Assembly: GCA_013397455.1 (NCBI GenBank)
Contig: VYZB01000079.1
Span: forward strand, 998,248 to 1,062,247
From: Crotophaga sulcirostris
Lineage: Eukaryota > Chordata > Aves > Cuculiformes > Crotophagidae
Reading direction: 5' to 3'
Length of the DNA: 64,000 nucleotides
Position 1 is the first letter of the stretch, and each line of letters starts with the position of its first letter. A program made the position numbers and the translations under genes. Of the stretch, positions 49,883 through 60,971 are shown one piece after another. The notes under the pieces are model-generated. The model was given only the letters and a program-made list of their open reading frames with translations. It had not been told where the DNA came from and made no database searches.

Positions 49883-51681
49883 TGAAGCCAGATTTGCTCA
49901 GATAACTCCAACACAGAGCTCACAGGGACCCAGAAATGCTCCAGCTTGCAGCTACCAGGGGGTGAAAGTGCTTAGCCCTAGAAATAATTTTAGTTTAGGG
50001 TGTGAATTTCCCCAACCCAGCTTCATTCTCTCTTCAGGTTTCACAGCAGTGTAGCACCATTAACTTCTGTTTGATGTCACAGAGGGAAGCAGGAACCCAA
50101 ATGTAGACAAGGTTATGCTTGTGCCCATGCGTGCACAGGATCAGACCTTAAGACATTTTGAGAATGTGGGTCACACAAAGAAGGAAAAGACAAGATTTGT
50201 TTCCCTTTGGGGTGCTTATGAAAGGCAGGGTCATTTAGCTAGGTTTTGGGGAAGAATTTTCTGACCTTACCCTTCTCTTCCTTTTTTTGTATGTTTTTAA
50301 TAATCAAATATAAAAATTTAAAATACGAAGGAGGCTCTTTTCTCTCCTTTTTGTCTTTGCCTTTTGTTTGAAAACAGCTAAAACACTGTATAATTACAAA
50401 CCAAAGTTCTCCTGCCATAAATGACAGTTCGTATCCTTCAGAGGGTTTGAGTCTGCTGTGTGCTCGGCTCCTCTGGGACGTTCAGAGTTCTTTCAACTCA
50501 AGCATCTCCAGCGGGAGCTGGGGATGTGCAGTATATCCTAGAGCCAAAGCCAATGTGACATTAATGAGATGCTGTCATTTAATAATTGTGCTTTGTTGTC
50601 ATCGCTTGTTGATTGCTGCCTTTGTGGGAAAATGCAGCATTTTTTTATTCCAAGGTTCTGGGCTCATTCCTAACTGAAAATATTTCTCCCAGTTAATTTC
50701 ACCAGGCTTAAACTGTGGGACTTAAGAAAATTCTCGGGCCACGAGTTGTAGTTCCATGGATGTAATAAAGGTCAGGAAGCTTCTGCATAATTTAAACAGC
50801 TCAAAATGGAGAGCAAAGTTTGTGTGGCACTGTAAGTGGAAAGTCAAAGTGAAGAATGTTCTTTTACTTAAGATATCTGAATGGCAGTGCCGTAAGACTT
50901 TCTTCTTCTTGTTGGCTGTAGGATATAAAAGTGACTTAGAACTGAAAGCCTTAATTCTTCCTCCCAATTATTGCCTGTCTTGAGAAAATCACTGCCAGTG
51001 GTAATGAGTAGATTTCCAGTTTTGTACTACTAAAATCCATTCATGCCTGTGAGCTAAGAGGAGCTAACACCTAAAGGGGAAATGTTGCTGTTATCGTTGG
51101 AAAACACTGTTGTCTGGAAAAAAAATTGATGAGATCTGAGGAACAGCCCATACCTAAAGGTGTCAAACAGAGAATGCTCATCTTAGCTGAACAGTGTGTA
51201 TGAACAGTGACATGAATAATAATGATCAACTTCAGACAGCTCCTAAACTATAGAAATGTAAATGCACGGTCCTTGAGGTCTCAGGCCAGGTTCATGCTCC
51301 ACAGTGTGAGTCTCAGTAGGACACCGGGGGAATCAGATGATTTGAAAAGTAACTGAGTTTACTCCAGTGGTTGAGCACAGTGCCAGCTGACAAAGCATGC
51401 AAAGAATAAACAGCAAAACTGTGAATCATTTATTTTGGGGGAGGAGGGAAGAGCCAATGGCATGGCACAGAGGGGGGAGGTGTGTCACCTGTGCCACCTG
51501 CCCTCTCAGCTCAGAGACCTCTCTGCAAGAGCCAGAGGACAGGCTGTCCTCACTGAGATCACCCCAGGGTGGTGGTGCATCTCAGTCGCTTTAGCATCTT
51601 CCTTGCCTGCACTCTTCATTCCCCATTCCTTGTACCTCTCCAGTTTGCCTTGCCTTTCCTCCTGCTATTTTCTCAACAGGT
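49883..51681. other. UROC1 5' flank
   Basis: No gene or transposon was recognised. The last 80 bases (51600-51677) are strongly pyrimidine-rich and end in TTCTCAACAG two bases before the UROC1 ATG. This looks like a 3' splice site rather than a promoter and points to an untranslated exon further upstream in this interval. No convincing TATA box could be assigned. Confidence 0.5.
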
Positions 51682-51807
51682 ATGACCAGCCTGAAGGAAA
51701 TCTGTCGTGGCCTTCCTCTACACCCTTTACCCGAAAATAAAGGGAGGAGGAAAGGAATACCCCATGCACCCGTGAGAACCCCAAATCTCACTGCTCAGGA
51801 GAAAAAG
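51682..51807 (+). CDS. UROC1: UROC1 coding exon 1
   Basis: 42 codons from ATG ([20 protein letters not shown], then [16 protein letters not shown], ending in KK) to the donor GTAACA, phase 0. The pattern xSLxxxCxGLPLxPLPEN and [10 protein letters not shown] is the vertebrate urocanase N-terminus. The exon lies inside a larger unrelated open frame on the opposite strand, which is a shadow. A probable acceptor AG at 51678-51679 suggests that the transcript has an earlier non-coding exon. Confidence 0.93.
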
Positions 51808-54800
51808 GTAACATGGGTTGCACAGGGTCTCACTTCTCTTCTTTTTGGATAAATGCAGCTTGGGGCAGCAGACCTGATTGCTTTTCGGAGCGTGAGCCTG
51901 ACTTTGCGGCAAATGTATTTCTTTAGTGTTATAATTTCAGAGGGTAATGGGACAAAGTACTGGAAACTCTTCTGCTTGCTTGCTTTCTTCCTCCCCAAGA
52001 GATAAGCAGATTGATATGAAGGAGATTTGCTGCACAACAGCTTCCATGATTTTAAATGGCTAAACAAGAGGCATGAGACTTCAGTGCGGTCAGGCCAGCG
52101 TTGTTCCTTAGAGATGAATTTATGAATGCTGTTACAATAACACTGCATATGTATGGGAGTGAGACCTAATCTCTCAAATACAATAAACATCAAATGTGGT
52201 GAATCAACAACATGGTACAAGCTACACATCTGTATATTTGCATAAAAGATCCAAAGATAATTTATTTTAATCAGCAATCTGAGTGACCTGGAATTTAGGC
52301 AAGTTCAGCGGGAGTTGAGTTAATTATTTGTCTTCAGTTGTGTAATTCTTTTCCTGTCTCTTTTTGTTTGAATAGTCTACATACACACGAAAGTAATCAT
52401 TGCATTATTTCATGTTGGAGATTTAAAAAAATCATCAACAGAAAACAATGGTTAATGGGTAAAGATCCTAAGGAATTTGTGTGGGAGAAGATACGATGAG
52501 TTCCTTAGTTTGAAAGTCTGTGCTTCATCACATGTAACATCACTTGTAATGTGATATTCTGGTCAGAACACAGAAGTTCCTTCCACACTAACAAGTTGAA
52601 TGCAACATCCTTGCCTTCTTGGGAGTTCTCCACTGGCATTGGTGGCCAAATTCTCTTTTTGATTCTTTCGAAGTCCACTTCCACAAGCAGAGGAGAGCCT
52701 AGTGGAAGGGTAGGAAGAGGAACAGCTGTGAGATATCCAAAGAGGATATACTTCAATGCCAGGAGCATTCATGGCTGAGCCATCCTGTCTGTTCCTGGGA
52801 CAGCTCAGACACATGGAAGCATGGCTACTAAGTGTGCAGAAGGGGGCTGTGGTGATGGCTGTGAAGATAAAGGAGCAGGGAGCGAGTTCCACTGCATGGC
52901 AGAACATTGCCAATCATCTCCATTTTATTTCTTGCCTTTGCTAAATCACTTTTCCCCAGGAGGAGTCTGCAATAGCATGAAGGAGTCTATGATGCAGGAG
53001 AAGGGATGGTACCTCTCAAAAGAATGCCAAACCTTACTCCCTAGCTGGGAGAGAACAGTAATGACAAAGTCCTCACTCCCTATGTAGAAACTGGGATAGT
53101 TTCCTGCCACCTTCAAGTGTTGCAAGGAGGTGGCAGGAGATTGATTTTCTGGTCACAGTCTACTGTCTAACACCCTACCCTCATCTCTCTTTCCTGTCTG
53201 TCACATGTGATAAGAGGTCGTGCTAGTTGGACTTTTTATTAGAATGTTAAAAGTTTTAAAAGCTTCCTTTCTGATTTATTTCACTCTTAATCTGCACCTT
53301 AAACTCTCAGGGTTATAGGCTCAGCTGGTCTTTATTTTATATCTGAAAGGTCAAATCTCTTTTTCTTTCCAGAGGTGTTCCATGCTTAGAAAAGCATGTA
53401 CACAGGCAACTGTAGAAAAGGCTGTCTGTTCTACAAGGTGGTTTTTAAGTCCTGAGACAGGCCTGCAGGTTTTGTTGGCAGTGTGTAATGCTGAGCATAT
53501 TGCAAGGCTTGTCTTTATGTATGACACTGTGTTCATTTTCTAATTGAAGTACTCAAGGAAAGCTTTGACAGAAGCAAAGTTATCAACGCTCTGCTAATTT
53601 CCTCAGAATTTGTCACTCTCCTCATATGTCTTCATTCCAATTTTAGCCTTTTCTACAATAATAAACCTTAGCACTGCCAATATTTTATTTTCTTGGGCGT
53701 CCTTTTGTGGTTATAATAGAAATCCTGTAAGTGAGATTTATAAAATTCTGTGTGTTTTCAGGTTTGCTGAAGAGGTATACAGTGCTTCCTATCATACCAG
53801 TTTTGATCTTATTGGATATATCAAGCCATTTCTCAGAACTGGTTCTGTTTATATGTTTCCTTAGTTCTCTTCCTTCAACATTCTTTGCCTGAGGCCAGAA
53901 ACAGTCACATCCTCTCCCTTTCCCTCCACAGATGAGGAAACCCTAGCTTTCTGTTTCTCAGCATCTGCAGCTTAATGTAAACATGCTACAAAGAAATTAC
54001 CCCTAAAATCTTTCGTGTAGTGTGCCCTTTGCAGAACAAGGAGGTTGCATGCTCAAAACTCATTGACATTCCAGTAAATCTGGTGCAACTTGGAAAGAAA
54101 CGTGCACTTCTCAGTGTTGCTCAGAACGAGAAAAAAAAATGGTATGTCTTCATTCATGCAGCATTTCCCTTACTTATCTTAGAGCCAAGTCATGTTACAG
54201 TCTTCCTTCCCACCGTGATCATCTGTTACCTGATTGCAGCATCATTTGTGTCTCTGTAATAGGGCCTTGAGGGCACTAAAGGTCCTTATTCACCCTGATG
54301 AGCCTCACTGGAGATCCCCACTCATGCCCTCTGCCCATAGCCTTATCTCTTCCATTTAAGCTCAGGGCTTGGGCTTCAGACTTCTTGCTGGTGAGGTGTC
54401 TTTGGTTTTTTTGCAGCATGTCCCTGTGCCCACTTACGGACCCCACTGGTCTGGTCTCCAACCTGTGGGTTGATTTGCCACTCTGAAACAAATTAATCAA
54501 TTTTTAGTTCCACCTGGCAGATCTAAGAGGAAGACTTTGCCTCCGATGCTTGTATTGCACTGAGCTAAACTGAACCAGCACCTCGGCAAATTCACAGTGG
54601 ATTTTTCAAAATAACTTATCAGATTTGGGAGTGTAAGAACAATTAACTTTGTTATTTTAAGACACCAGTGAATGCTGGATCTGGTTTTTCAGGGGGGCTG
54701 AGCACATACAGCTTAAACTTCTGTCAGTGGAAGTTATAAACAGGAAGAACACCTAAATATCAAATGCATGATGTCTGAAATTCAGAATGCAATACATCAG

Positions 54801-57800
54801 TTATAAGTAAAATCAATCCTACTTAAAGGTCAGAATAATGCTTTATATGGTGCTTTAATGAAATGTAAGGAATAACATCCTTGTATTGCCTTTCTACAAA
54901 AGCATAATGATCAGCCTATTTAAATTTGCTCCTTGAGTGCCTTTCACAGGTTATTCATTTTATGGCTCAATAATGAATATGCAAAATTCTCCCCAATGTA
55001 CATGGCAATTACCCTTTCATAAAGCAGTCAGGCTCTATCTAAGCAATTTTAAGAGCCCCAGCTTTCCTATTGAGAGACTGTTTCAGAATCTCTTGTCTTG
55101 AAATTAGAATTGAAATATTATATTTTTTTATGGCTAATTCACAACTGTTTCTCCCTCTTCCAGCATTTCCCTGAAGGTCTTTCTGCTTTGACATTCATCC
55201 TGCAGTGAGACAGTAATCAAATGTCACCTTTGTTCAGTTAAGCTAAAAAAGCCACAATCTTAGTCCTCTTCTATAAAATCAGTTCTCTATTGTCTGTGTT
55301 ACAAAGGCATCGTTCCCACCTTTCATGTAACATCCAAGTTCATGTTTCATTAATGTTTGCATCATCAAAATTCAGGCTTCTGCTAGTGTGTAACATTAAT
55401 AGGATAGATGCTCAATCTAAGTGAGTTTATTTGAACATCCAAACATTGCTTGTATTCTCAGGGCAAAGAAAAATATTTACCCGTCAGTTTCATTATAATA
55501 CAAATAATATATTTATCAAAGACTGGGTGATCCTTGCCAAACTGGAAGTAAAATGCTGGTCCTGATAGTTCTCTGTAGTTATCATAAGCAGTCAAAATGC
55601 CAAATGTGGCAATATTTTCTCCTTGATTTTTTGCAAAGGCTGCAGGTGATTTTAATCTTCCTTTCTTAGATCTAGAACACACTGTGATGGCTGGTTGCCT
55701 CTGAGATTGACTTTGAAATCTCCACATATTTTGTCATGGTGTAGATATAGCTAGGATTTTTGTGTTTATTAATAACATGCCCTTGAAAAATGACTGCTTA
55801 TCTAACTGAAGAAGAATAAGGTGGTATTTGAAGATGGAATATTTGAGATGGAACGGTATTTGCATTTGCTCAGCCGGTAAATATGTTTTTCCCCTTGTCA
55901 TTCTCTGTATGCAATGGCAGATCCAATTGGTAGGGTTTTACTGGTCTGATCTTCAGCTGGTGTAAATCAGTATAGATTCGCTGATCTAAAAGGGTCAGAC
56001 CTGTATGTCTGTTCAGTAACAAGTAGGCCAAAAAGAACCTGGGGCATTTCTAGATTTAGAGATATTGTTCTTTCAGTCTGCTCTAAGGTATGTGAGATCA
56101 TGGGCTGTCCTTGCAGCTATACTCAGCCCTCTCTGAAACAGGGCACACCCGGTTATTTTGTAGAATGTTACCAGATTTGGAAGCAAACTTGATCCCTTTC
56201 CATCCTTTCCACAACCATTAAAAATCGGCCCAAAGAAGATACGAAATTCCGTATGATTTGTGAATCTCTTCAACTAAAGATCATTTGAATAGTGTCTCCA
56301 CTTGTCTGGGAACTTAGAAGATCTTGTAGCATCTTTGCTTGAAATTGTCTTTTTAAAGATTACAAAATCGTTATTCTCATTATGGTTTTAATAAAATGGA
56401 ACATGGAATACAGAGACATGACTTAACAGACTGTTACTATAGATAGTGATTTACTTATGGTTTCTTTCATCCAAAAGGACATACTGTACTTTGCAAATCA
56501 TGGGTAATGTCTTTGAAAGCAATAGAGAGTATAAGCCACGTAGTATCATCTGCAGAATTTAATTCAGTGCCTGGTAATCCCTTTAGCTAATTTGGAAGCA
56601 GTACATATAGCATCAATAAAATAATGTAAACCACCACTCTCTGCAATACATTAGGCTGCTAAATGTATTGAATCTCTAATAAAACTTAGCTCAAGAACGT
56701 TTTCATCTGGAAGTGCGTTACACAGCTCAGGGCTAAGATCCACGTTTTTGAGTGGAAGTACAGTAGGGTCTTCAGTGTCTCTAGGAGCTCAGGTCGCAGC
56801 CCAAGGATTTCTGAAGGATATTTTCCTTGGTAGTCCAGTGCCCCCTAGCATTGTGGAAGGGAACTCGTCCAGGTCTCACATTGGTAGAACTGAGCTTTAC
56901 TTAAACGCCCAAGGTGTCTCCGTGCAGATTTGGAGGGGTGGGGAGGGGAGGCTTATGTGTGTACAGCAATTGACTCTACAAGGAAAGATGCAGGTGGAAA
57001 CACCTCAATAGGAAAGTAGGAATGGAGCTCCTCGGATGTGAGCTTGGCCTTTTAAATTGTATCTTCCTTGTGATAGCTTAGGCAGGCTTCCAGCTGAGTC
57101 TGATTGAAGTTGAGGGCACTCACTTACATTCATTTCTCTTTTACCTCTACTTTTGTGTCTCTCCTGGGTTATTTTTGGCAGCTGGCTTTGTGCAATGCCT
57201 TGCGTTATTTCCCACCTGAAATACAAAAGAAGTTGGTGGTGGAATTTGCTGAAGAACTCCGGCTCTACGGCCATATCTATATGTACAGATTCTTTCCAGA
57301 TATTGAGATGAGGTAAGAACTGGATGATTCACATTGCATTTGGCTGCCATTTGTTTACCAGCTTTCACCTCTGAAAATGATCTTTAAATAGCAGCATTGC
57401 TGTATCTTAATTTACCTCTTGAAGTCACGTCAGAACATATTAATGAAGTGCACAATCTGAATAAACTGCATGTTCTGTGTATCATTAGATAGCAGTGGCT
57501 TCATTTCCAGTGAGGGATACTGCATGTTTTGGGGTGTTTTTCTGTAAAGCTGTATAACAGCAAGCCTTCATCCTCTTCTGTGTCCTCATGAGAGTCCCAT
57601 GGGACTAGGAAGGAGACAGCACTCACCCTTCTGGGTAGGCTGTGGCAGGGCCAGGACAGTCACACTGCTGGAAAGCTCAGCACCACCCAATACAGGGAAA
57701 GGATTTTGCAAGGTTGCCTACTTGGTAATGACAGCTTTATCATACTCAGAGATGCCAAATGCTCTCCCCTGCATGGCAAGTTTTAAGTTCTCGAGGCCAC

Positions 57801-60800
57801 TCATTACCCAGAGACCTTGGCTTGCAACCTGGCCCGCAGGGTTGCAATAGTCCTGAGCTGCTGCAAGCCAAGTCTCAACTGAAGCAAGATCAAATGAATG
57901 AATGGCTTGGGATCTGCTGTGAGTAACTGGTTGTTTTCCAGTCTTGCAGAGAAGGTTTTCCAGCTTAAAAGAAAGCCAGTACATTTCTCCAACACTAGAA
58001 CCTGTATCTGACCCTGGTTTGTAATTTGTTGTGCCTGTTAATCTTGGAGCATCACTTCATTCTAGGACTGATGGGGCTAATGTTTGTGAAGCAGAACGAT
58101 TTTTAGAGAGGGCTGCCAGGGGCTAGCTGTTTTTTTTTTTAAAAATGATTGGTTCTTTTTTTGCATCCAGCAGGGGCCTGTTTAATGTCTATACAGAAAC
58201 CTGAATAAGGCGAGCAAGTAGAAAACACTGTGATTTCCACAGACATATGTATTTCTGTGCTGTCCATACTAGTCTGGGGTCAGCTCTTGCACAATTCAGC
58301 TAAAAGGAGGACAACTGGAAGACTGAAAGATATTACAGAGCTGCCTTCAGAGGACCCTAGTCCCAAACTACGGATGACGACACTTTCCACACAAGCTTGT
58401 ATGAGACAGTTCACCAGCTTGTTTCCTTCATTGGCATCAGTGACTCTGATACCTTCAAAGATTTTTTTTTCTTTGAGTCTGTTTCACTGATCACTCTTTC
58501 TAATAGATTTTTACAGTCACAGATTAAGACAATGCCTTTTGTTCTCTCTCATCTGGTAGTATTTGATTTTTGTTTGCCACAGGGAGCATGGTCCAACTTG
58601 ATTCTGTTCATTTTAACACCCATGTTTCCATGCTTAGCTGATATCTGAACTTTGGTGCTTTTACGTTTTGAGCAATATTATGTGAAATATCTCCTCTTGA
58701 TGAATTGACATAATTCCACAGAAATCCTGTTATTTTATCACATTGAGCTTAGGAAAGTAGAAAACATTAATAAAAAAAGTATTGTGGAAAAACAGTGCTT
58801 TCCCTCCTGATTTGGCAATAACTACAAGGCATTTGTTTTAGTATCCTGATGTAAAAAGCTAGGATAAAGTGCATATGATCATGGGAGGAGCCCATTTGCT
58901 AAATCTGTAGAATATGCATTCCAGATCTTGGCTCAGAAGCTTGTCAGCAGATGTCCAAATTTTTTTTTTTTTTGCAGTTGGCACTTTTTAGGCTAACCTT
59001 TTCAGTGTAACTGTCTTCCCCTCTACAAAGCAAGTGTTCAGCCACTGAAGATCTATGGCTCAATAAAAGGAAGATCTTTCAGAAACCATGTCAAATAGAA
59101 TTCAGGAATTTCCAGAATCTATAATGGTGTTGCTGCTTACAGAAAGGGAAAGAGCAAACCTGCTGATCAATTGTTATACTTTGCTCTGGTATCATACCTT
59201 AGAGGCTTTAACACAATTGTACTGAGACCTGTGCAAACACAGCAAATGAATTGTTTTTACCCTGAAGAGCTGCAGTATAAATCTAGCACTAGATGTTTTA
59301 GAGCAATTTTCTATGACAGGTGGTGGAGAAGAAGATAGGTGAGATGATTGCAGCAGTTGGCATTAAAGTACATTAGCACTAGGAAACCTAACCCGAAATA
59401 CTTCTGTGAAGGTTTCCCAGAACTCACCTCTCAACTTTCTGGATGAAATGCATCTTATTCAGTGAAAAGGCCCATATTTCCCCTGACTAGTTCAGTTTTT
59501 GAGAGCTTCTTTGGGACAGAAATTCAAGCTGGGTGTTTTTTCCTAGATAGGATCTTTAGACACATCAGCTCTTGTTTAAGGCAGCTTCCACTGATGCTGT
59601 TTTCCTTGGTGCTGTAGAACTCAGCTGCTTGGCCTGGCAACTGTGTTACAGAGGGCAGTTCCAGCAACCCAAAAATAATCCAGTTAAAAATCCATGAGCG
59701 CTCTTGTCCATCTTATTTTTAACCAGTTGTGGTTAACAGATTCAGCAAATGATAAGCTGGATACATTTTTTTTTTTGCTTATTTCTGATAACAGTTAAAA
59801 CCTGATTTGCCAGTTAAGGCACTTGTATCATTTCAGATCTGCCCCTTCTCCTTTTTTTTTCCTTCCCTCCTGAATAAAATCCTGCAACTCAAATGCATGT
59901 GTTGGCATGCAAGGATATTTCTGGGGAATATGTTATGGTTGCGCTTGTGAGTCAGAGTGTGTCTCCTAAATTTTTTGTGACTACCTTTTCAGAGCGTACC
60001 CTATAGGAGAATACCCTTGCAAGACCAAATCAGCTGCTGCCATTATGTTGATGATCATGAATAATTTGGATCCCTCAGTGGCTCAGGTAAGGTACAGTGA
60101 AAATAAGGAAGCTGAATCCATAGGGCAGCAGCAAATCTGTAAGTATGTGAGTATGTGCTCTCATGCAAAAACTGAAGAATTTAGGCATGTAGGTGAAATT
60201 AATCCTTGTGCAGATCATCCTTCTTCCATAGACTGAACAGGTTTTTTAACTGTTCATAGGCCTTTTGCTGTTTTTGTGCCCAGAAACTGCAATCAAGGAA
60301 CCTTCGTAGCATTCTTCATCCAAAATATCATTGTAACAATAACAAACATCTCCTTTTGAAAAGGATTTTTTTTTCTTCAGTTATCACTTTTGTGATGGCA
60401 TTTTCTGATTTCAAGAATCTAGAGACTGTTGATGCAATAAGGTGTAGAAAAGATTTAATAGAATCAGAGGATTGTTTGGTTGGAAAAGGCCTTTGAGATC
60501 ATCGAGTCCAACTGTATCTGTCACTACTAAACCATATCCCTGAGCACCTCATCTTCCTGTCTTTTAAATATCTCCAGTGATGGTGACTCAACAACCTCCA
60601 TGGACAGCTGTCCCAGTGCCTGAGAACCCTTCCAGTGAAGAATTTTTTCCTAATGTCTAATCTGAACCTTCCCTGGCACAACTTAAGGCCGTTTCCTTTT
60701 GTCCTATCACTTCTTACTTGGGAGAAGAGATCAGCATCCGCCGCGCTACAACCTCCTTTCAGCCAGCTGTAGAGAGAGATAAGGTCTCCACTCAGCCTCC

Positions 60801-60971
60801 TTTTCTCTAGACTAAACAACCCTCATTTATTACTGAGATTCAAAAGGTAGCTTGGAGATACAGTGAGATGTTTCAGAAAAGTGCTTGCCTTATTGTTAAA
60901 TTCTTTTTCAGTTTCCTCAGGAGCTTGTCACTTATGGAGGAAACGGGCAGGTCTTCAGCAACTGGGCACAG
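51682..60971 (+). CDS. UROC1: Urocanate hydratase (urocanase), 5' part of gene, four coding exons, continues beyond window
   Basis: Cytosolic NAD+-dependent enzyme that converts urocanate to imidazolonepropionate, the second step of histidine breakdown to glutamate, mainly in liver. Visible coding exons are 51682-51807, 57182-57312, 59993-60086 and 60912-60971. They are joined by GT-AG introns whose phases match, and give 137 uninterrupted codons of roughly 676 expected. Diagnostic stretches are [13 protein letters not shown] and [10 protein letters not shown] (exon 1), [12 protein letters not shown] and [20 protein letters not shown] (exons 2-3), [18 protein letters not shown] (exon 3) and [20 protein letters not shown] (exon 4). 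The last is the start of the NAD-binding region with its GGNG turn. The next exon (expected to begin FWLT) was not found before 64000. The gene diverges from NTN4. Confidence 0.95.
51808..57181. other. UROC1 intron 1
   Basis: About 5.4 kb. No transposon or additional exon was recognised. Opposing-strand open frames around 52505-52913 look protein-like in composition but show no family motif. A stretch near 54950-55030 with TAAT and ATGCAAAA motifs could be a regulatory element. This is an impression only. Confidence 0.65.
57182..57312 (+). CDS. UROC1: UROC1 coding exon 2
   Basis: The acceptor is TTTTTGGCAG. The exon begins [18 protein letters not shown] and continues to [19 protein letters not shown], ending with two bases of an Arg codon before GTAAGA. 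The upstream part of the open frame before the CAG is intron. Confidence 0.97.
57313..59992. other. UROC1 intron 2
   Basis: About 2.7 kb, with scattered T runs (58128-58140, 58961-58973, 59767-59777). No exon, RNA gene or clear transposon seen. Confidence 0.7.
59993..60086 (+). CDS. UROC1: UROC1 coding exon 3
   Basis: A 94-base exon. The acceptor is CCTTTTCAG, and the first base A completes the Arg codon from exon 2. It reads [20 protein letters not shown] then [11 protein letters not shown], with donor GTAAGG. [12 protein letters not shown] is a urocanase signature. Confidence 0.97.
60459..60826 (-). mobile_element. CR1 LINE 3' end in UROC1 intron 3
   Basis: Plus strand begins TAGAATCAGAGGATTGTTTG, then TTGGAAAAGGCCTTTGAGA and ATCATCGAGTCCAACTG, and ends with CTACAACCTCCTTTCAGCC ... 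CTAGACTAAACAACCCTC. This is the reverse complement of a CR1 3' region. It is longer than the copy at 49.6 kb and lies opposite in orientation to UROC1, about 85 bases before exon 4. The octamer tail is degraded, suggesting an older insertion. Short open frames here are LINE shadows. Confidence 0.93.
60912..60971 (+). CDS. UROC1: UROC1 coding exon 4 (NAD-binding GGNG segment)
   Basis: A 60-base exon, exactly 20 codons, [20 protein letters not shown], phase 0 at both ends. The acceptor is TTCTTTTTCAG and the donor GTAGGA. It is too short to appear as an open frame and was found by reading for the urocanase motif. Confidence 0.97.

Noticed and set aside
52505..52913. Two overlapping minus-strand frames in UROC1 intron 1 with protein-like composition
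   Set aside because: No recognisable motif, no start context or splice structure, and no partner exons nearby.
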